64,000 nucleotides of DNA from Paragonimus skrjabini miyazakii (GCA_014338405.1 JTDE01000307.1:168033-232032); one strand, 5' to 3'; numbered from the stretch's first letter, positions 37,982 to 50,705 are shown. The notes: generated by a model not told the origin, from the sequence alone. Numbers and translations are program-made.

Positions 37982-38215
37982 GGAGGTTAAGAAATACTAG
38001 TGAAAAGAAACTGAAAAGCAGCAGAAATGCACTTGTGTTGGCCAGGATGTCAATCCGCCGACGAAAGTCATTTAATCTGGCAATGGAAGTCGACAAGCAG
38101 TGGTATGCGATGCGCTGCTCTGTCTTTTTGTTCAACCGTTTAGGGTATATGGATGTAACAACAATTTTCGTTACGCCATCTATAAGTAGGCGGCTGAGGT
38201 CTTGGAAGAAATATG
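37982..38215 (-). CDS. Unassigned splice-bounded ORF with a hydrophobic segment
   Basis: On the minus strand a pyrimidine-rich acceptor (ATTTTCATCCAG) and a GTAAGT donor bound an open frame. It has a basic stretch (YPKRLNKKTEQRIAYH) and a strongly hydrophobic segment (SAFLLLFSFFSLVFL), suggesting a membrane protein. The base before the donor is not the consensus G. It lies inside the 17-kb MCU intron on the same strand. The family is unknown. Confidence 0.25.
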
Positions 38216-41200
38216 CTGGATGAAAATCACAATATTCGTCATTCCGTTGTGTTTGGTGGGACTTCACGCCGGTTTGCTTGCATTGCATCTTTTGGTCTTC
38301 CCAGATAGTGCGTACTAGCAGTTATCAACCTATGAAGTACTGTGGTAATATACAATATACCTGGCTGTATCCGTACAAAAGCCAAAATCTTCCCTTTTTG
38401 AAATCATCAGGGAATTTTATAGACAGAGCAAAAGTGAACTGAACTACTGATCAAATGATAAAGGGTTTACGCTCCGACGACCGATTATGCAGTTCAGCAA
38501 TTTCGATTAGGTGGTGATGCGTAATCGGTCTTCAAAACTCCTAATGTCTACATGGCCAGCTAACGTTGACTCAGTACATCACTCTGCAGACATTATGATA
38601 ACCTGGGGTGGTGTTAACGAGGTAATGCATGGTGTGAATGTATACTAGTCCTATCCTTGTCTATCTGTAACTGTCTGTCACACATAACCTACATGCTTTA
38701 CGTTTGAGACGAAAGGCAGTAAGCAAAAGTTAATGTATTGCAACGTACGTTGCATTTATTTGTTGGGTTCTCTCTTTATCATAAGTCTCAGCAGCTCTTT
38801 AATCTCACGTGTTCTACTGACTTACAATACCTGTGTGCTCAACACGACGGGGCGCAAGCTTTGTCGAGCGTATAAGTGAGGAAGTGATTGTTTCAACCCT
38901 GATTTTGACAAGACTAGTAAGGTTTCACAGGAAAGTGAAAAACTGACCTTCCGTAAAATGTGTTTCTGTGGCAGAATAACGAGCGCAATAAATGATAAGG
39001 TTTAGGTGTTTCTCGGGAGACAATTTTAAATCGAGGTGGCCAGATATACACAACCGAGTTTATGTACTCTTCGCTTCTCTACTTTAGTGTCAACTGTGAA
39101 AATGTCCTACTATCCGTTGCTACAAAAGATGTGTGCAAAACAGTGATCCCAGTTCAATATTGGATGAAATCAGTCAAAAGCCGGAATGGTTGACCTGTTA
39201 GGAGGAGATCGCGTACTGTGTTCTAGGGGTGCTGCTAATCTTTCACAGTAAGCTTTCCAACTAATAATCCTAGTAACACACCAAGGAACCTCGCAAAACT
39301 TTTATGCCTATTCTGGATTGAGTAATTCCACCGTTAAGTATAACATACTCACTTTCTAGTGGAAAGTATCCGTATAAGTTACTAATGTGCTGATGCCAAT
39401 GATGATAACAGTGTGGAATATGCCTTTCGAAATTAGACAAGTAATTTGTACACCTAAACAAATTGAGTCTAATGCGAGGAAACTTTTTCTTCATCGTTAG
39501 GCTTATAATTTTAAAACAAGTAAACAACGCTTAGTATGTGATCAATTTCCTGTCGATACGTTTTAGAAGTAAATATACATGTTTCCAAAGGACTATGAAG
39601 AGGAGTGAGTGATGTTCTTTTTATCGTGCTGCCTGTTGAAGCATATGCCTCAGTGAAACCCGATAAGATATCTCGCAGAAAAAGCATTCAATCGAGGTCT
39701 GTAGATAGGGTGACATGTACACTGACTGCTGGTTGTCATTTTACTCGGTCAAAATCAATGGAGCTGTACCGTGCGTTTGATCACGCATGATGTGACAACA
39801 CAATTACAACAGTTGATGGAATAAATAATTAATGGATACAGGTGCAAACTGCTTCAGTCGTAAAAGTGCACACGAACAGAGAACCCATTTAGTCAAACTG
39901 AATGAAAGTGACGAATATTAAGGCCAGAAAGAGTCTGCGAGAACAGGAATTTTGTATGAACTGACAGTTGAAATCGCACCCGTCATACCACTTATATTTA
40001 TCGGGTCGGAACATTTGAACATTTTTAATTCGGTCGCGTCTCCTTTACTTGGAAAGCGTGCGTTTTGGAGAGAACGATTCAAAAGGTCGGATAGCCGGTG
40101 TTACTAATGAACACAACAGTAACATGAAGTAAGATAACATAGATCTTAAACTGAGACCTTACTAGCACGGTACTAAGCTGAATGCAGACAGTTTGTAGTT
40201 CATCAACGCGCTGATGTACACTACATACCACATACAACAGGACCACTTTCAGACATCAGATTCATATCGGAAACTAACTGTTCAAAATGCAAACTGATTA
40301 TAAAGCAATTACAAATGTAGGTAAACGGTTAATTTGAGGTAGATTCACATGACAGCTGAACTGAAGCTGTTTGAGGGGCTAGATAGTAAGCAGTTAACTA
40401 CTTTTGATAATGAAAAGCTTACTTTGTATCGTGCTCACTAGTGACCTCTTATAATTGAGCAATTTGAAAATGGCTTTTCCAAATTTAATCGATAGAGAGC
40501 GCAATGTGGTGCAAGTGATCGTTGCAAATGACCTCAACCTTTGAAGAAGAGTCTCTACGTAATGTTAGTTGTAACTCGCGCTTGTAAACTCTGACTGTTG
40601 TGAAATGGGGGTCAAAGGTCATGCCTTAAGGAATAGAACTGAACAATACTGCACGGCTTGCCGGCACCCCATAACTGTGGATGGATTCAGTCAATTGAAC
40701 CCACGTTGCTAGTTTTGCAGACTGGCTACGGGACCACCAGGACATAAAAACGTGAAGATATCCAGTTTACACATGTTGTAGGAAAACATCACCAAATGTA
40801 TAAACCCGTTAGTCATCAAAGAACTGAATCCGCTGTAAAAAAAATTCAATAGGGAACAACCGTTTATTATAATTTTGCTACTGACACATCAGTATGAAAC
40901 GCTTGCATTTATCATTCTCTTCGTTCAAAATTCCAAGGGGGACTAACTGTTTCAAATTGGTAATTGTGTTGACTGCTAACGTTCTGCCTCAAATCCAGAA
41001 ACTTCTTCAGATCAGAGAAACGGGCCACAACTTTTGGGTATTTAAAGTAGGTATGATGTGACTCAATAAATTGATCTGAATGTAACAAGGCATTAGTAAA
41101 GAAACTCAAGACAGCAGTCGCAACTACTTTTGGGTCATTGATTTCGGTAAGGTGGTAGTATATAGAATAAGTGATGGATGTCGAAAGGATCAAATCACTC

Positions 41201-43348
41201 GTTAGACACTGTTCTGTGGAAAAATGTCGTGGAAGAGATGGAATCGAAATCCGTCACGAGGAATAGAAATTGATCGGTTCTGTGAGTGGTCAAATAGATC
41301 TATCCAAGCCTGGTCGTTGGGCATCCTGATAAGTGTAGACGTCAACTTTTTCACAGTGATTGTGATGGTCTCTGTAAAGAGACGTTCTCATATTGTTGAA
41401 ACCCACGTTTGACATTGACGCTTCCTGTCCAACCAGTAACTGCCACTGGTGGGATCTCCAGTCATTTTTGATACGCATCTTGATTTCGATTCGTTTCGCA
41501 TGAATCTTCCTAAAATTCGTTACCCACTGGCTACGTTTGTCGTTTGCTGCATGGTGGTAAAACTCCACTTAGTTATGCACTCTCTAGTCTCAAACAGAAA
41601 AAAATTGTTTGGTATCATTCCGTTGATGTAATAGTGATTGTAGTGCCCACGTTCAGTAGTTAAACACATTTTTAATCCGGGGCGCATAGAAGAAGAAAGT
41701 TAGACATCTGAAACGATGACCAGCTAATTGTGAAGGCGATGAAGCAGTCATTTGGTACACGTGATAATGTTGCCAGATTGCTGATAAGTTGATGAGATTT
41801 AGTCAGTCCTAAACATAAGGATGTCCACTGAGCACATTATGCAAAATTGGTGTACACATAGAATGTCAGCAACTTACAGGAATAGATTTGCCCTTGCACA
41901 AACGTTATAACAACGATGAGAACAAAACTAAACTTTTGCGGTCGTAATTTCTATTCTAGTACAATTACAAAGGATCTATATATACAACGGCATACTCCAC
42001 AAATACATGGACATAGTTTTACTCTGGTGTGCTCCCACGATTCTGTTTGACAATCCATTATGGAATGTGACAATTAACAATCACGCAGTGAGCACGTTTG
42101 GCAATCACGGTAAGAGTAAATCTGGAACTGTGGTAGAATAGCTTTTATTAGATAATATTTTTCTACGTTATTTGATTCCTCCATTTGAGCTGGTCCTCCA
42201 TAACTTGAAGGTGTGCTACAGTCTCTGAACGATAACCTAAGGCCTGGCAGAAAACATTTGTTCCTGGTTTAATCCACCGTGTTTGGGAGCTCTGATGTAT
42301 CACGACCATGGGACTGTGAGGACAATTCATTGGGGGTGTGTGTGTGAGTCCACCAGCTTATTAGTCCATTCAGGACACCTTGTAGAGTGGACAGTCTCAT
42401 GTTAGACGGCAGAACAGACGTTCGTCCATCCGAGGTTGACTTCAAATCCGAATATTCCAAGTGAATGTTGCCTAGTTCACACTTCAAAGTTCTTTGTGGT
42501 AACACGCTGTTTAAACACTACGGTCTCGAATAAAGATTTATTCGGCATATTTCATGGACAAAACACGATTCTAAGCAGAGAGCTAACAAAATCGTTGAAA
42601 AGTATTTGAAATCGGTAAACCATTCAATTTGATTGGAGCTATCAGCTCAATCTGCAGCTAGCAAACAATTGTATGCGGATAGAGAAAACAATGCCACAGA
42701 CCATTTATATATCAGGATATCTGAGAAAGTAAGTTCTTGGAGTTCACAATCGTTGTCACTTCCATCAAAGTGACAACAGTACGAACAGTTGTTTTTGAAC
42801 ATACAACACTGGTTTGAACTTTCGTTTGGCAACAGCTTCAGCATATCACAGTGTTCGCCTGTGTGACCTCTGGTAGAACATGGTAGGTGCTGAGATGGAT
42901 AATGCAGGTTTTTTTATATCTTGTTCGCTTTCTGATACTGATACTAAATGGTCTGCAGTATGCACTGGTAAAGATTCAGCGAAATTTGTCCGGACATAAG
43001 TCGTGCAATCTCAAACTAGTCTTTTTCATCCAAATTCTTGACAGGAAAAGAAAAGTATCACGTTTTACATGTACATTGTGGGCTTTGCTTTGAGTCATCC
43101 GCCGTCTCAAAATAATCAAATGTATAACCCCCATCTAGTGGGCAAACGATTCAACCAACCATTACAGTTGCAGCGCAGATTGGCCTAACAACGACAAATC
43201 CCACGTGACCTCTGTTTCTTCGTCAGTGTGATTTCCACTACAACACTCCTGAGGAAAGCCACCCGAGGTGGTTGAAACTTAGAGTAATACAACCTGCTCA
43301 TAGCGTTGTGTTATTCTCAATCCATTTATCGACCAATGTATAACCTTT

Positions 43349-43719
43349 CGAGTTGAACATAATCCTCAACTGATCGAAACTGTCGCATTCCTATAGACTT
43401 TCCAGTCGGCCCATTTCGAACAGCAGAACCACTAGACTCGAGTTTCGCTCTCATTAGAGCTCGTCAGTAGTGCATATCCTCACTACTGCCGGGACTAGAA
43501 CCATGGCCACGCTGTTCATGAGGCAACCGTGTTGACCACTGCGCCACTGACCTCACATTAAGCACGACCGAATTATCACGTCTGAACGTTCAACCACTTT
43601 GGCTTGTGAATATTGATCAGGTTGCCTGATCGTCTCGATAGAAGACAGTTGCTGTCTGTTAACTCTAATCAATAACCCCGTGATTAGGACTTTCTAGACA
43701 AGTCGAAATCTCCGATCTC
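43349..43719 (-). repeat. SINE copy, near complete, minus orientation
   Basis: The reverse complement runs from GAGATCGGAGATTTCGAC through TAATTCGGTCGTGC, GGCGCAGTGGTCAACACGG, GGTTCTAGTCCCGGC and GTCTATAGGAATGCGACAG to TTCAACTCG. About 370 bp makes it the most complete copy in the window and the best definition of the element: body, tRNA-like boxes, tail. Confidence 0.85.
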
Positions 43720-43945
43720 AATGATGCAGTGGTAAACACGGTTGCCTCATGAACAGCTTGTTCGTGGTTCTAGTCCCGGCACTGGCGAGGATATGCACTA
43801 CTGACGAGCTCTAATCAGAGTGAAACTCGAGTCTAGTGCTTCTGCAGTTCAAAACGGGCTGACTGGAAAGTCTATGGGAATGCGACAGCTGCGATCAATT
43901 TTGTGCAACGTTCAACTAACCAAATCCGTGGCTACTCATCAGAAA
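43718..43945 (+). repeat. SINE copy, plus orientation, adjoining the inverted copy
   Basis: Starts TCAATGATGCAGTGGTAAAC at the tRNA-like boxes and runs through GTCTATGGGAATGCGACAG to GGCTACTCATCAG. With 43349-43719 it forms an inverted pair whose shared region could pair. Confidence 0.85.
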
Positions 43946-45139
43946 CGTATAATCAGTAATTTTTTGTCCTGATGGTTATCGTTGGCATCACATCATCAAA
44001 CTTAAAACAAACACCGGAGGACTGAGATTTTAGCAATAGTAAATTGCATCGATGTAGGTGGATGTATGGCAGCCTTCACAACACAGGGTTTTCCCTGCAC
44101 GCTAGTTGAATAAACGCATGTCGTGAACTCATACAATCTTCTAAGGTCGAGATATGTGATATGATCGTACGAATTAAGTTTACACGTGTGCAAAGTCCTG
44201 GATTTTACATGGATGGCAGGTGGAACTGACCTCTCGTGGCTCATCTTGGAATGTCAACGCTATTACTGTAGACTGTGAAGACACGCAGCCTACTTGAAAC
44301 GTCTAAAAAATACTGACAATGTTGCTTTGTATTTTCCGCTTATATTCTGTCTATGTGGAACAAGACATGTTTCAGCAAAATTGTCAGTAACTTGTGTTCT
44401 CGCGCAACTTTAGCAGTGAGACCTGGTATTTGGTGAAGAGTGTCACAATGCTTGGTAAATGTGTCCGAATGTTCAGAGAGCACAGATGTTACGACTGAGT
44501 CATTGATGGTGTTTGTGGATGTGCGCAACAGCATATCGCCTTCTCATTGAATAGCAAAGCGAGCGTATGATTTGGTCTAATCGCACAGGTTTCCATCCGT
44601 AGTTTACCTGAGAGCATCAAAGTTTTTGTAGCATTGAAGATGTAAAGCAGGAACACTGTATAACCATTTTTGAAGGGAACAAGTAACACCTTCCTACAGC
44701 AGATTCCGTGGCTCAACTATTTTGTGTGGAAGTTCCATTATTGGCATCATTTACATAAGATTGGTTAAACTGAACGCAATAATCATATCTCTACTGTATA
44801 TCACGGACACTTGTTTAGCATTCCTTCTTATTTTTAAATTTTTGATAACCAGGTAACAAGAACGAATTACGCGTAACTTCCTTTTTGGTGAACGTTTTTG
44901 GTTGGTTCTGTAATCGTGCAAATAAAGCGTTTTTGCACTGGCAGTCTTTCGCGCGTTTCCCAAATGTTTATCTTACGCCATTATATTTTTGGTCTAAACC
45001 CTAACAGTCGATTTCAGACCGTACGAGAGTGATAAAACAATGCAAACGTACATATTGTGTGTTTGTGTGTTTGTATGGATTTCACACATGAAGGGAACTG
45101 AAACTGTATTCCATTTTTGCTCTATCGATTTAGACCTAC

Positions 45140-45299
45140 CTGTCACCGATAAATGTCAGGCCAGCACTTTCACTTTTGCTGTCCAAATGGATGCAGTTCA
45201 CCTTAGCCTGCTTGTTTGATTTCGGACACAAGGGCACGAAATAATAGTTACACATGAGAATATATATGCCCATAGGTGGTATAGTGACGACCTCCTGTC
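45140..45299 (-). CDS. Unassigned splice-bounded ORF inside the MCU intron
   Basis: On the minus strand an acceptor-like CTACTGCCACAAG and a strong donor GACAG/GTAGGT bound 160 open bases (contains GIYILMCNYYFVPLCPK and LTFIGD). The entry phase would fit the upstream MCU exon, but the exit phase would not, and the sequence does not resemble MCU. It could be a cassette exon, part of a nested gene or chance. Confidence 0.25.
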
Positions 45300-45734
45300 C
45301 TTGTGGCAGTAGCCAGTAAAAACTAGCACTATGAGGTGGACTGTGCCTAACCACACTGGCAAGGTATGAGAAAGTTACACAGTATTTTTACTAATTGTAC
45401 CATCAAAAACGATGCTCACACAAACGGCGGATTAGGGGACGAGACCATTCGTTTGTAAAACAACATTTACCGGCTGTAACTTTGTACTCGCTATCCCTAG
45501 CCCTAAAACGACGAGTTTGGGAAAAGCAACACGAAATATTTCATATTATCAACATCACTTCCTACATCATCATCGGTATCAGCATCATCGACGGCAGTAT
45601 ATTAATTGTTTACACCGATGTTCAAATGCTCAACAACCACAAGGTCAGTGAGGCTTAGATTACCAGTAAAAGGGGGCTGGAATAAGAAATCACATCAAAT
45701 AAAGTTTGTGTAACCAAACTCATAAGGCCTGCTG

Positions 45735-45850
45735 TACCTTACAAACAAACGATCATCTCAAACGCGTTCGTAATGTGACATCTGAAACACTTGCGGTGTC
45801 AACAGTCCCACTTCGTTGATTGTGCTTACTTCATAGATAACTCGGTTCAA
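45735..45850 (+). repeat. Repeat related to 50580-50705
   Basis: Shares CTTACAAACAAACGATC-like and CTTACTTCATAGATAACTCGG-like blocks with the segment at 50580-50705, in the same order and orientation. Confidence 0.45.
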
Positions 45851-47179
45851 ATACAAGAGTGATGATCGTTAAAGACGCTTGGCCTGAGAATTCGTCCATT
45901 GCGCAAACTCCCGTACAGGTCATGTTAAAAATGAAACCACAAACGCGTACACTTATTTGCACGGCAGATGTGCATTCACATACATTAGGAGACAGTACGT
46001 TGTCATTCGCCTTAGTGGAACTTTTCCCACAGCGCGTACACGCTATTCCGATAGTCTCTTCTCATCCATCGTCTTCCTGGCATTGGGAGCTTGCTCTTTT
46101 GTTTCTGAATGTCGCTTGTCAGTAGTACACCACCTATGAGTAGTATACTACTCACAACGAAACTGCCTATCATACAACACAAGGACATCAACGCCACTGA
46201 GTCTGATTACCTTCAGTGACTTGACCCAACCGTCTAAGTCTATGCATCTTCAAAAACTAGGCATACGAACTAGTTTGCCTCCCCTTACCAGATATTTCTT
46301 TCCCGGCCTCATCATTATTCACTCATTGTTGATGCCTGATACCTGTAACTGAACGCAAACATCGGTGGTCACGTATCCGAAAGTGAATTGAATCCACCAC
46401 CGTAAACGGGCACTTTTCGTAAGTATAAACCACACGGTCTCCTATAATCGCCGTACGTACGCAAGCCTGATGTTTTAGAAAGGTAACTTGCTATCGTAAA
46501 AGAGTACTCAGGTAAGTTACAGAATGAGATACAGGTTGCTGTTTTACTTCACCGTGATTCCAGTATTGTTCATGCAGTATCCTGAATGCATAAGCTTGGT
46601 GGCGATCTCCGCTTCGCCATCACTCCTCAGCAAATCTACACAACCACCGTAATTTTTCAGACTTTTGTATCCTGAGACTGTAAGGCACATTCAAATTACA
46701 CTGCACTGTATGAAATATAGTCTAATGTTGTCCGTGCTGTTTGATAACGGTGAAATATCAACACCTGGTCATCCGCACATTTACGATTAATAGGCGTTCC
46801 ACCAGGTAGGAGGTCTGAAGCATTATGCTGTGAATTTTGTAGACAATGTCGCATAAGTTAGTCTGTGACATACTTCAACGAAAGTGGTGTTGGCGTGTTT
46901 TGGTGCTGCATATACTAGACGGTTCTCGGCAGACACACCTGAGTTAAAGTGTGAGAATAGACCACCAGCAGTCTGTTCACACATTTGGTCAATGTGTCCC
47001 TGCTCCTATCTATCATAATATTACTTTATAAAAGAAATGAGGTGGTCTCCTACAATGAGCCCTATTAAGACCGCCTATTAAAACCGGTTTGTATAAAGCG
47101 TCGATGCGTCTATTTAAAAAGTGTGGTATTGAAAACCACTTTCCTAGCCCTTTACAGCAACCGATTTTTCAATGTGCCG

Positions 47180-47715
47180 CACCCGACTGGTGAATTCTAA
47201 TGAGAGCGAAACTACTGTTTAGTGCTTTCTTTCAAAGTGGACTGACCGAAAAACTTATCTGAATGCTAAGGTTGAGACAAAGCGTGGGAGTTGTTCAGTG
47301 TGAAACAATCTAAAGCCCCAAATTTCCATTAAACATCTAAACCATGCTCAGTTAGCTAAATGAAGACAGTAACTTCGATCTAAGTAGGTAGTCCCGGTGA
47401 CAGGGTTATCGATTGGAGTGAACAGCGATTCTGTTTATTACCCTTTCAAAATGGTTGGGCAAGATGTACACTACTCACACAAAATTGTGATTGGGTGTTT
47501 GGGTATGATCATTCGATCATAACTATTGTGAAGTTATTAGAGTAATGGTTAATACGCTGGTCTCACAATCATGAAGACCGGAGCTTACGCTCCGGCCCGA
47601 ACGAGATTATGCAGTACTGGTGAGCTCTAATGAGAACAAAACTCGGGTCTCGTGCTTCCTTTTGAAATGTGCCAGCCGGCTTATCTGAATGCGGAGGCCG
47701 CGATCAAGTAGGGTT
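47180..47715 (+). repeat. Diverged SINE relative with a different tRNA-like head
   Basis: Blocks matching the SINE family (CTAATGAGAGCGAAACT, ATCGATTGGAGTGAACAG, GAGCTCTAATGAGAACAAAACTCG) flank a head unlike the other copies. Around 47545-47600 it reads GGTTAATACGCTGGTCTCAC and AAGACCGG, then a perfect 7-bp stem CCGGAGC/GCTCCGG (47578-47584 with 47589-47595). Confidence 0.6.
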
Positions 47716-48953
47716 AGTGTTTACTTCGAAACAATACAAATTCCTTACTCTGGAAGACTTTGTTTTGAGTTGCTCGTTATACACAAGTCGAAAAGAATTT
47801 CGTAATTTCCCCGACTCGCTCCAACATCTCGCCAGCTATCACTTATACCGTTCGAATTGCTTCATAGTTGGTACTATGTCAGCCACAATTCTCTCTCTCT
47901 GACCCGCCCCATGATCTTCACGTGCCCAGCAAACATGTATCCCATAGCAACGCTAGATCACCCTTGAACTCCTGTTTGTGCATCAGGTTGTTGAAAGAAA
48001 AGCACGTCCTCCCCGCCTAACCGGTTGTTTTGGTAAAAAAAACGAAACACTGAGTGATTCAGATAAGTGGGCGGTCAGTAATTAACCATATGACGTTTCT
48101 CTTTGTTCTACCTTGCGACACTCAAACCCGGGTCTTTTGTTGTTAAAAATGCCGTAAAATCCCAGGGTCCATTGACTGAACGCTCGCTCATTCAGAAAGA
48201 ATAGAATAATCTTTGTAAGAACATCCTCTTCAAATACATCGCAAATGTCGTCAGAACGTCTGAGTTGTACGTTTGACGGACACTTGAATGAAAAGAGAAT
48301 AACTTGGAGTTACGACTAAATTTTAAGACTGTACGTGTGACCCACTTCGGCTAGAAATAATTCCTTTTTGTTGTTGCTATTGCGGTAAGCAGACACAGTA
48401 AGATTTAACGTGATGGATCAACGGCGACGTTTGAAACTAAAATGGTTTCCGTTGTATCTACAGTACGACATGTGGTTGCTCACTGTTTCCACTATTTCTA
48501 GTATGTACACTTCGACGAAATACCGTTTTGGTGTGGAGTTCTGGAAAGTGCATGTGTTTCTCGTTCACTTACGGCTATGGTACTTCTGACATGCTACACC
48601 ATTTCCCCGTAAATCAATACCCACACCATAAGCACTCTCGTCCTTGACAGCTGAACAGGTAGCGTTCGTGTAAAGAGCCGAGACTCATCAGTTTGGTCCC
48701 TGGTCACTTGAGTTGGGACAAGTGAAAGAACTGGTTTTATTCCATGACAACCTACTGACCAGATGAAAATCTTTTGAGACAAACTACTCACACTTGAAGA
48801 CTGGTTCAGTCAATTTCTCAAAAGGTGTTCATTGACTTTGAATTTATTTCATCTCGGCATGTAAACGCTTTTAATAATGATCAAAAATGCATCCGGCAAA
48901 AACCTTTGCCATTATTATAATCAGCATTAATATTGCAATAATCAACAGCTTAC

Positions 48954-49194
48954 TTTTATTAATAAACGCCACGTGATCTACCCCATGATCTTCAGCCATG
49001 ATGAAACTTGCCAAATCGCCAACCGTGTGTTGCAGAGGTTTGACAGTGAACATGCAAATCTCTCGTCGAGATGGTAGAGGGATGTAGAACTGCGGAAGCC
49101 CATTTTCTAGTTTAACTCTAACCGGCTCCGTGCTGGTCACTGTAGTAGTAGAATAGTTACGTCCATCTTGCTTTAATCGTATGGGTTTGAAAGA
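48954..49194 (-). CDS. MCU: MCU exon, first half of matrix N-terminal domain
   Basis: A 241-bp exon: 80 codons plus one base. The acceptor is CTCTGTTTGCTTTACAG and the donor AATAAAA/GTAAGC. The family-specific stretch VRVKLENGLPQFYIPLPSRR, then CMFTVKPLQHTVGDL and DHGVDHVAFI corresponds to V-V-Y-Q-N-G-L-P-V-I-S-V-x-L-P-S-R-R-E-R-C-x-F-T-L-K-P in MCU. The first 20-odd residues look like the mature N-terminus. The frame stays open upstream to a possible Met at 49293 but lacks an arginine-rich presequence there, so a separate upstream exon with the targeting peptide is expected and was not found. Confidence 0.93.
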
Positions 49195-50394
49195 CTGTAA
49201 AGCAAACAGAGAAATATCGAATGCTAAAGGTTTGGCATGGTCAGAGGAGTTAGTCATTTGTAGAAATGTATTCGTTATGTGCATGAAATGCACATCTATT
49301 CATATGTAGATAAATTCACATATAATTACATACATATTTAAGTCAAACGGACATCTCTAGGCACACCTTTTTATCACTTGAGTGAGGTGAGATCAAAGTT
49401 AAAATCTATTTGGTCAATAGATAATAAAATAGGATAATTCTTTTGACACTGATCACAATGCCCATTTCTCTTTTTTTCACAGGAAAGAAATGAAGTGACA
49501 TCATTCACGGGATACCGGTTACTTTTCTCTGTTGTTGCATTTCGTCCTCTTGCGGGATAAATATGCTTTGAGGTTGGCTTGTAAACAAACAAATATGGTC
49601 TTGGAATAGCTTGAGAGATTTTGCGAGCAGTTCGAAAACACGAAAAAGCAACTGGTATACTATCATGCAAGTCCAGTGGCCTCGACGTGAAGTCTACTGA
49701 ATAAGCACCTGGATTACTACTCTGACTCCTATTCAAAGTTTATTGGTTAAGTTCCTCATCGTACACAGTGTTTATTATATACAGTAGGCCAGCATATTAA
49801 AGGTGGTTATTAGGAGAAATCGCTTGCAAGGTCAAGAACAGAAAGGAATGGGAAACGCCCGTGTGTATCTGATTTTGTGTTGAACAGTTTAGAAAAGAAG
49901 CCCGGCAGATAAACAATAGTTTCAACGACTGCAACAGTTAAACATTTTGTACTGTCTGCCCCTCTGAAAATTGTTTTAAAGACAAGTATTTTGTAAGATG
50001 GGTAAAGCTCCTAAACTTTCGTTAGTCGCAAAAGGTGTGACGAACAGCCTATATACACCGATTAAAAAAAGGCAAACAAGGTACGAAGATAAACAAGGGT
50101 GTGTACGAAAGCTTTGTAATTGTGCCAATAACACAAAATTTTGCCAGAAAAACGAAAAGAAAGCACAAATTTTGTAACAATTGGTTTAGTTGCCGGATGA
50201 TCTTGTATGTCAAGATTACAGTCTTAGTGAGATACCAACAGTAAGTGGAGACTTCTTCCAGCTTAAACAACAAGTTCGAGCCCGAAAGAGCAACTCATTT
50301 TTATCATTCTTTATGCCTCTTTTATTGGGCGGATTTCTCTTTGTGTGATAAAGATAACAATGTGTGCCGCTTGGCTCAAGGTGAGGGTACACCT

Positions 50395-50560
50395 GACAGC
50401 TGACATCATCATTATCATAGACAGCAATACATCAGTGGTTCACAATGATGCTTAAGTGCCACAAAGCAACGAAGGTAAAAAAACCTATGTAGGAAGGAAA
50501 AAGAAAAAAGAAGAGAAGGGGATCTAACTACTAAAGATAGCTGCGCCTATATCCAAACAT
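50395..50560 (+). repeat. Repeat family with ATC-rich start, copy 3
   Basis: CATCATCATTATCATAGACA, then GCAATACATCAGTGGTTCAC, GATGCTTAAGTGCCACA and a purine-rich AAGAAGAGAAGGGGATCTAAC. It aligns with the reverse complement of 26520-26735 and, in the first half, with 15490-15660. Confidence 0.75.
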
Positions 50561-50579
50561 ACAACATCAAGGCGCCCAC

Positions 50580-50705
50580 ACCTTGCAAACAAACAACCGA
50601 GCTGTAAGTGAAAGTTAGACGTCATCAGCAAGACAACTTCCTTACGGTTTCCACTGCCCCGCGTCTTTAAGTGCACTCACTTCACAGACAACTCGGCCAA
50701 ACAAC
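50580..50705 (+). repeat. Repeat related to 45735-45850
   Basis: Shares CTTGCAAACAAACAACC and CACTCACTTCACAGACAACTCGG blocks with 45735-45850. Confidence 0.45.

Larger units (their letters stand above)
31969..48953 (-). other. MCU: MCU intron (17 kb)
   Basis: Phase-1 intron with donor AAAA/GTAAGC and acceptor GCTACACAG. It contains the duplicated 1290-bp segment, hairpins, SINEs and a few unassigned splice-bounded ORFs. Long stretches (35.9-37.0, 38.3-40.9, 41.6-43.3 and 46.2-47.1 kb) show nothing recognisable. An (ATTA)n run lies near 36058-36074. Confidence 0.75.

Noticed and set aside
37890..38288. Minus-strand frame considered as a reverse-transcriptase fragment
   Set aside because: No catalytic YxDD or other RT block is visible; only the inner splice-bounded part is kept as an unassigned ORF.
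40981..41193. Minus-strand ORF with protein-like sequence (LHSDQFIESHHTYFKYPKVV)
   Set aside because: The acceptor is poor and the donor (AAC/GTTAGC) is weak; no family is recognised and no partner exon fits in phase.
49374..49736. 120-codon minus-strand ORF just upstream of the first recognised MCU exon, considered as the MCU presequence exon
   Set aside because: It ends in a stop, no phase-0 donor of reasonable quality was found and the sequence does not resemble a presequence or MCU.
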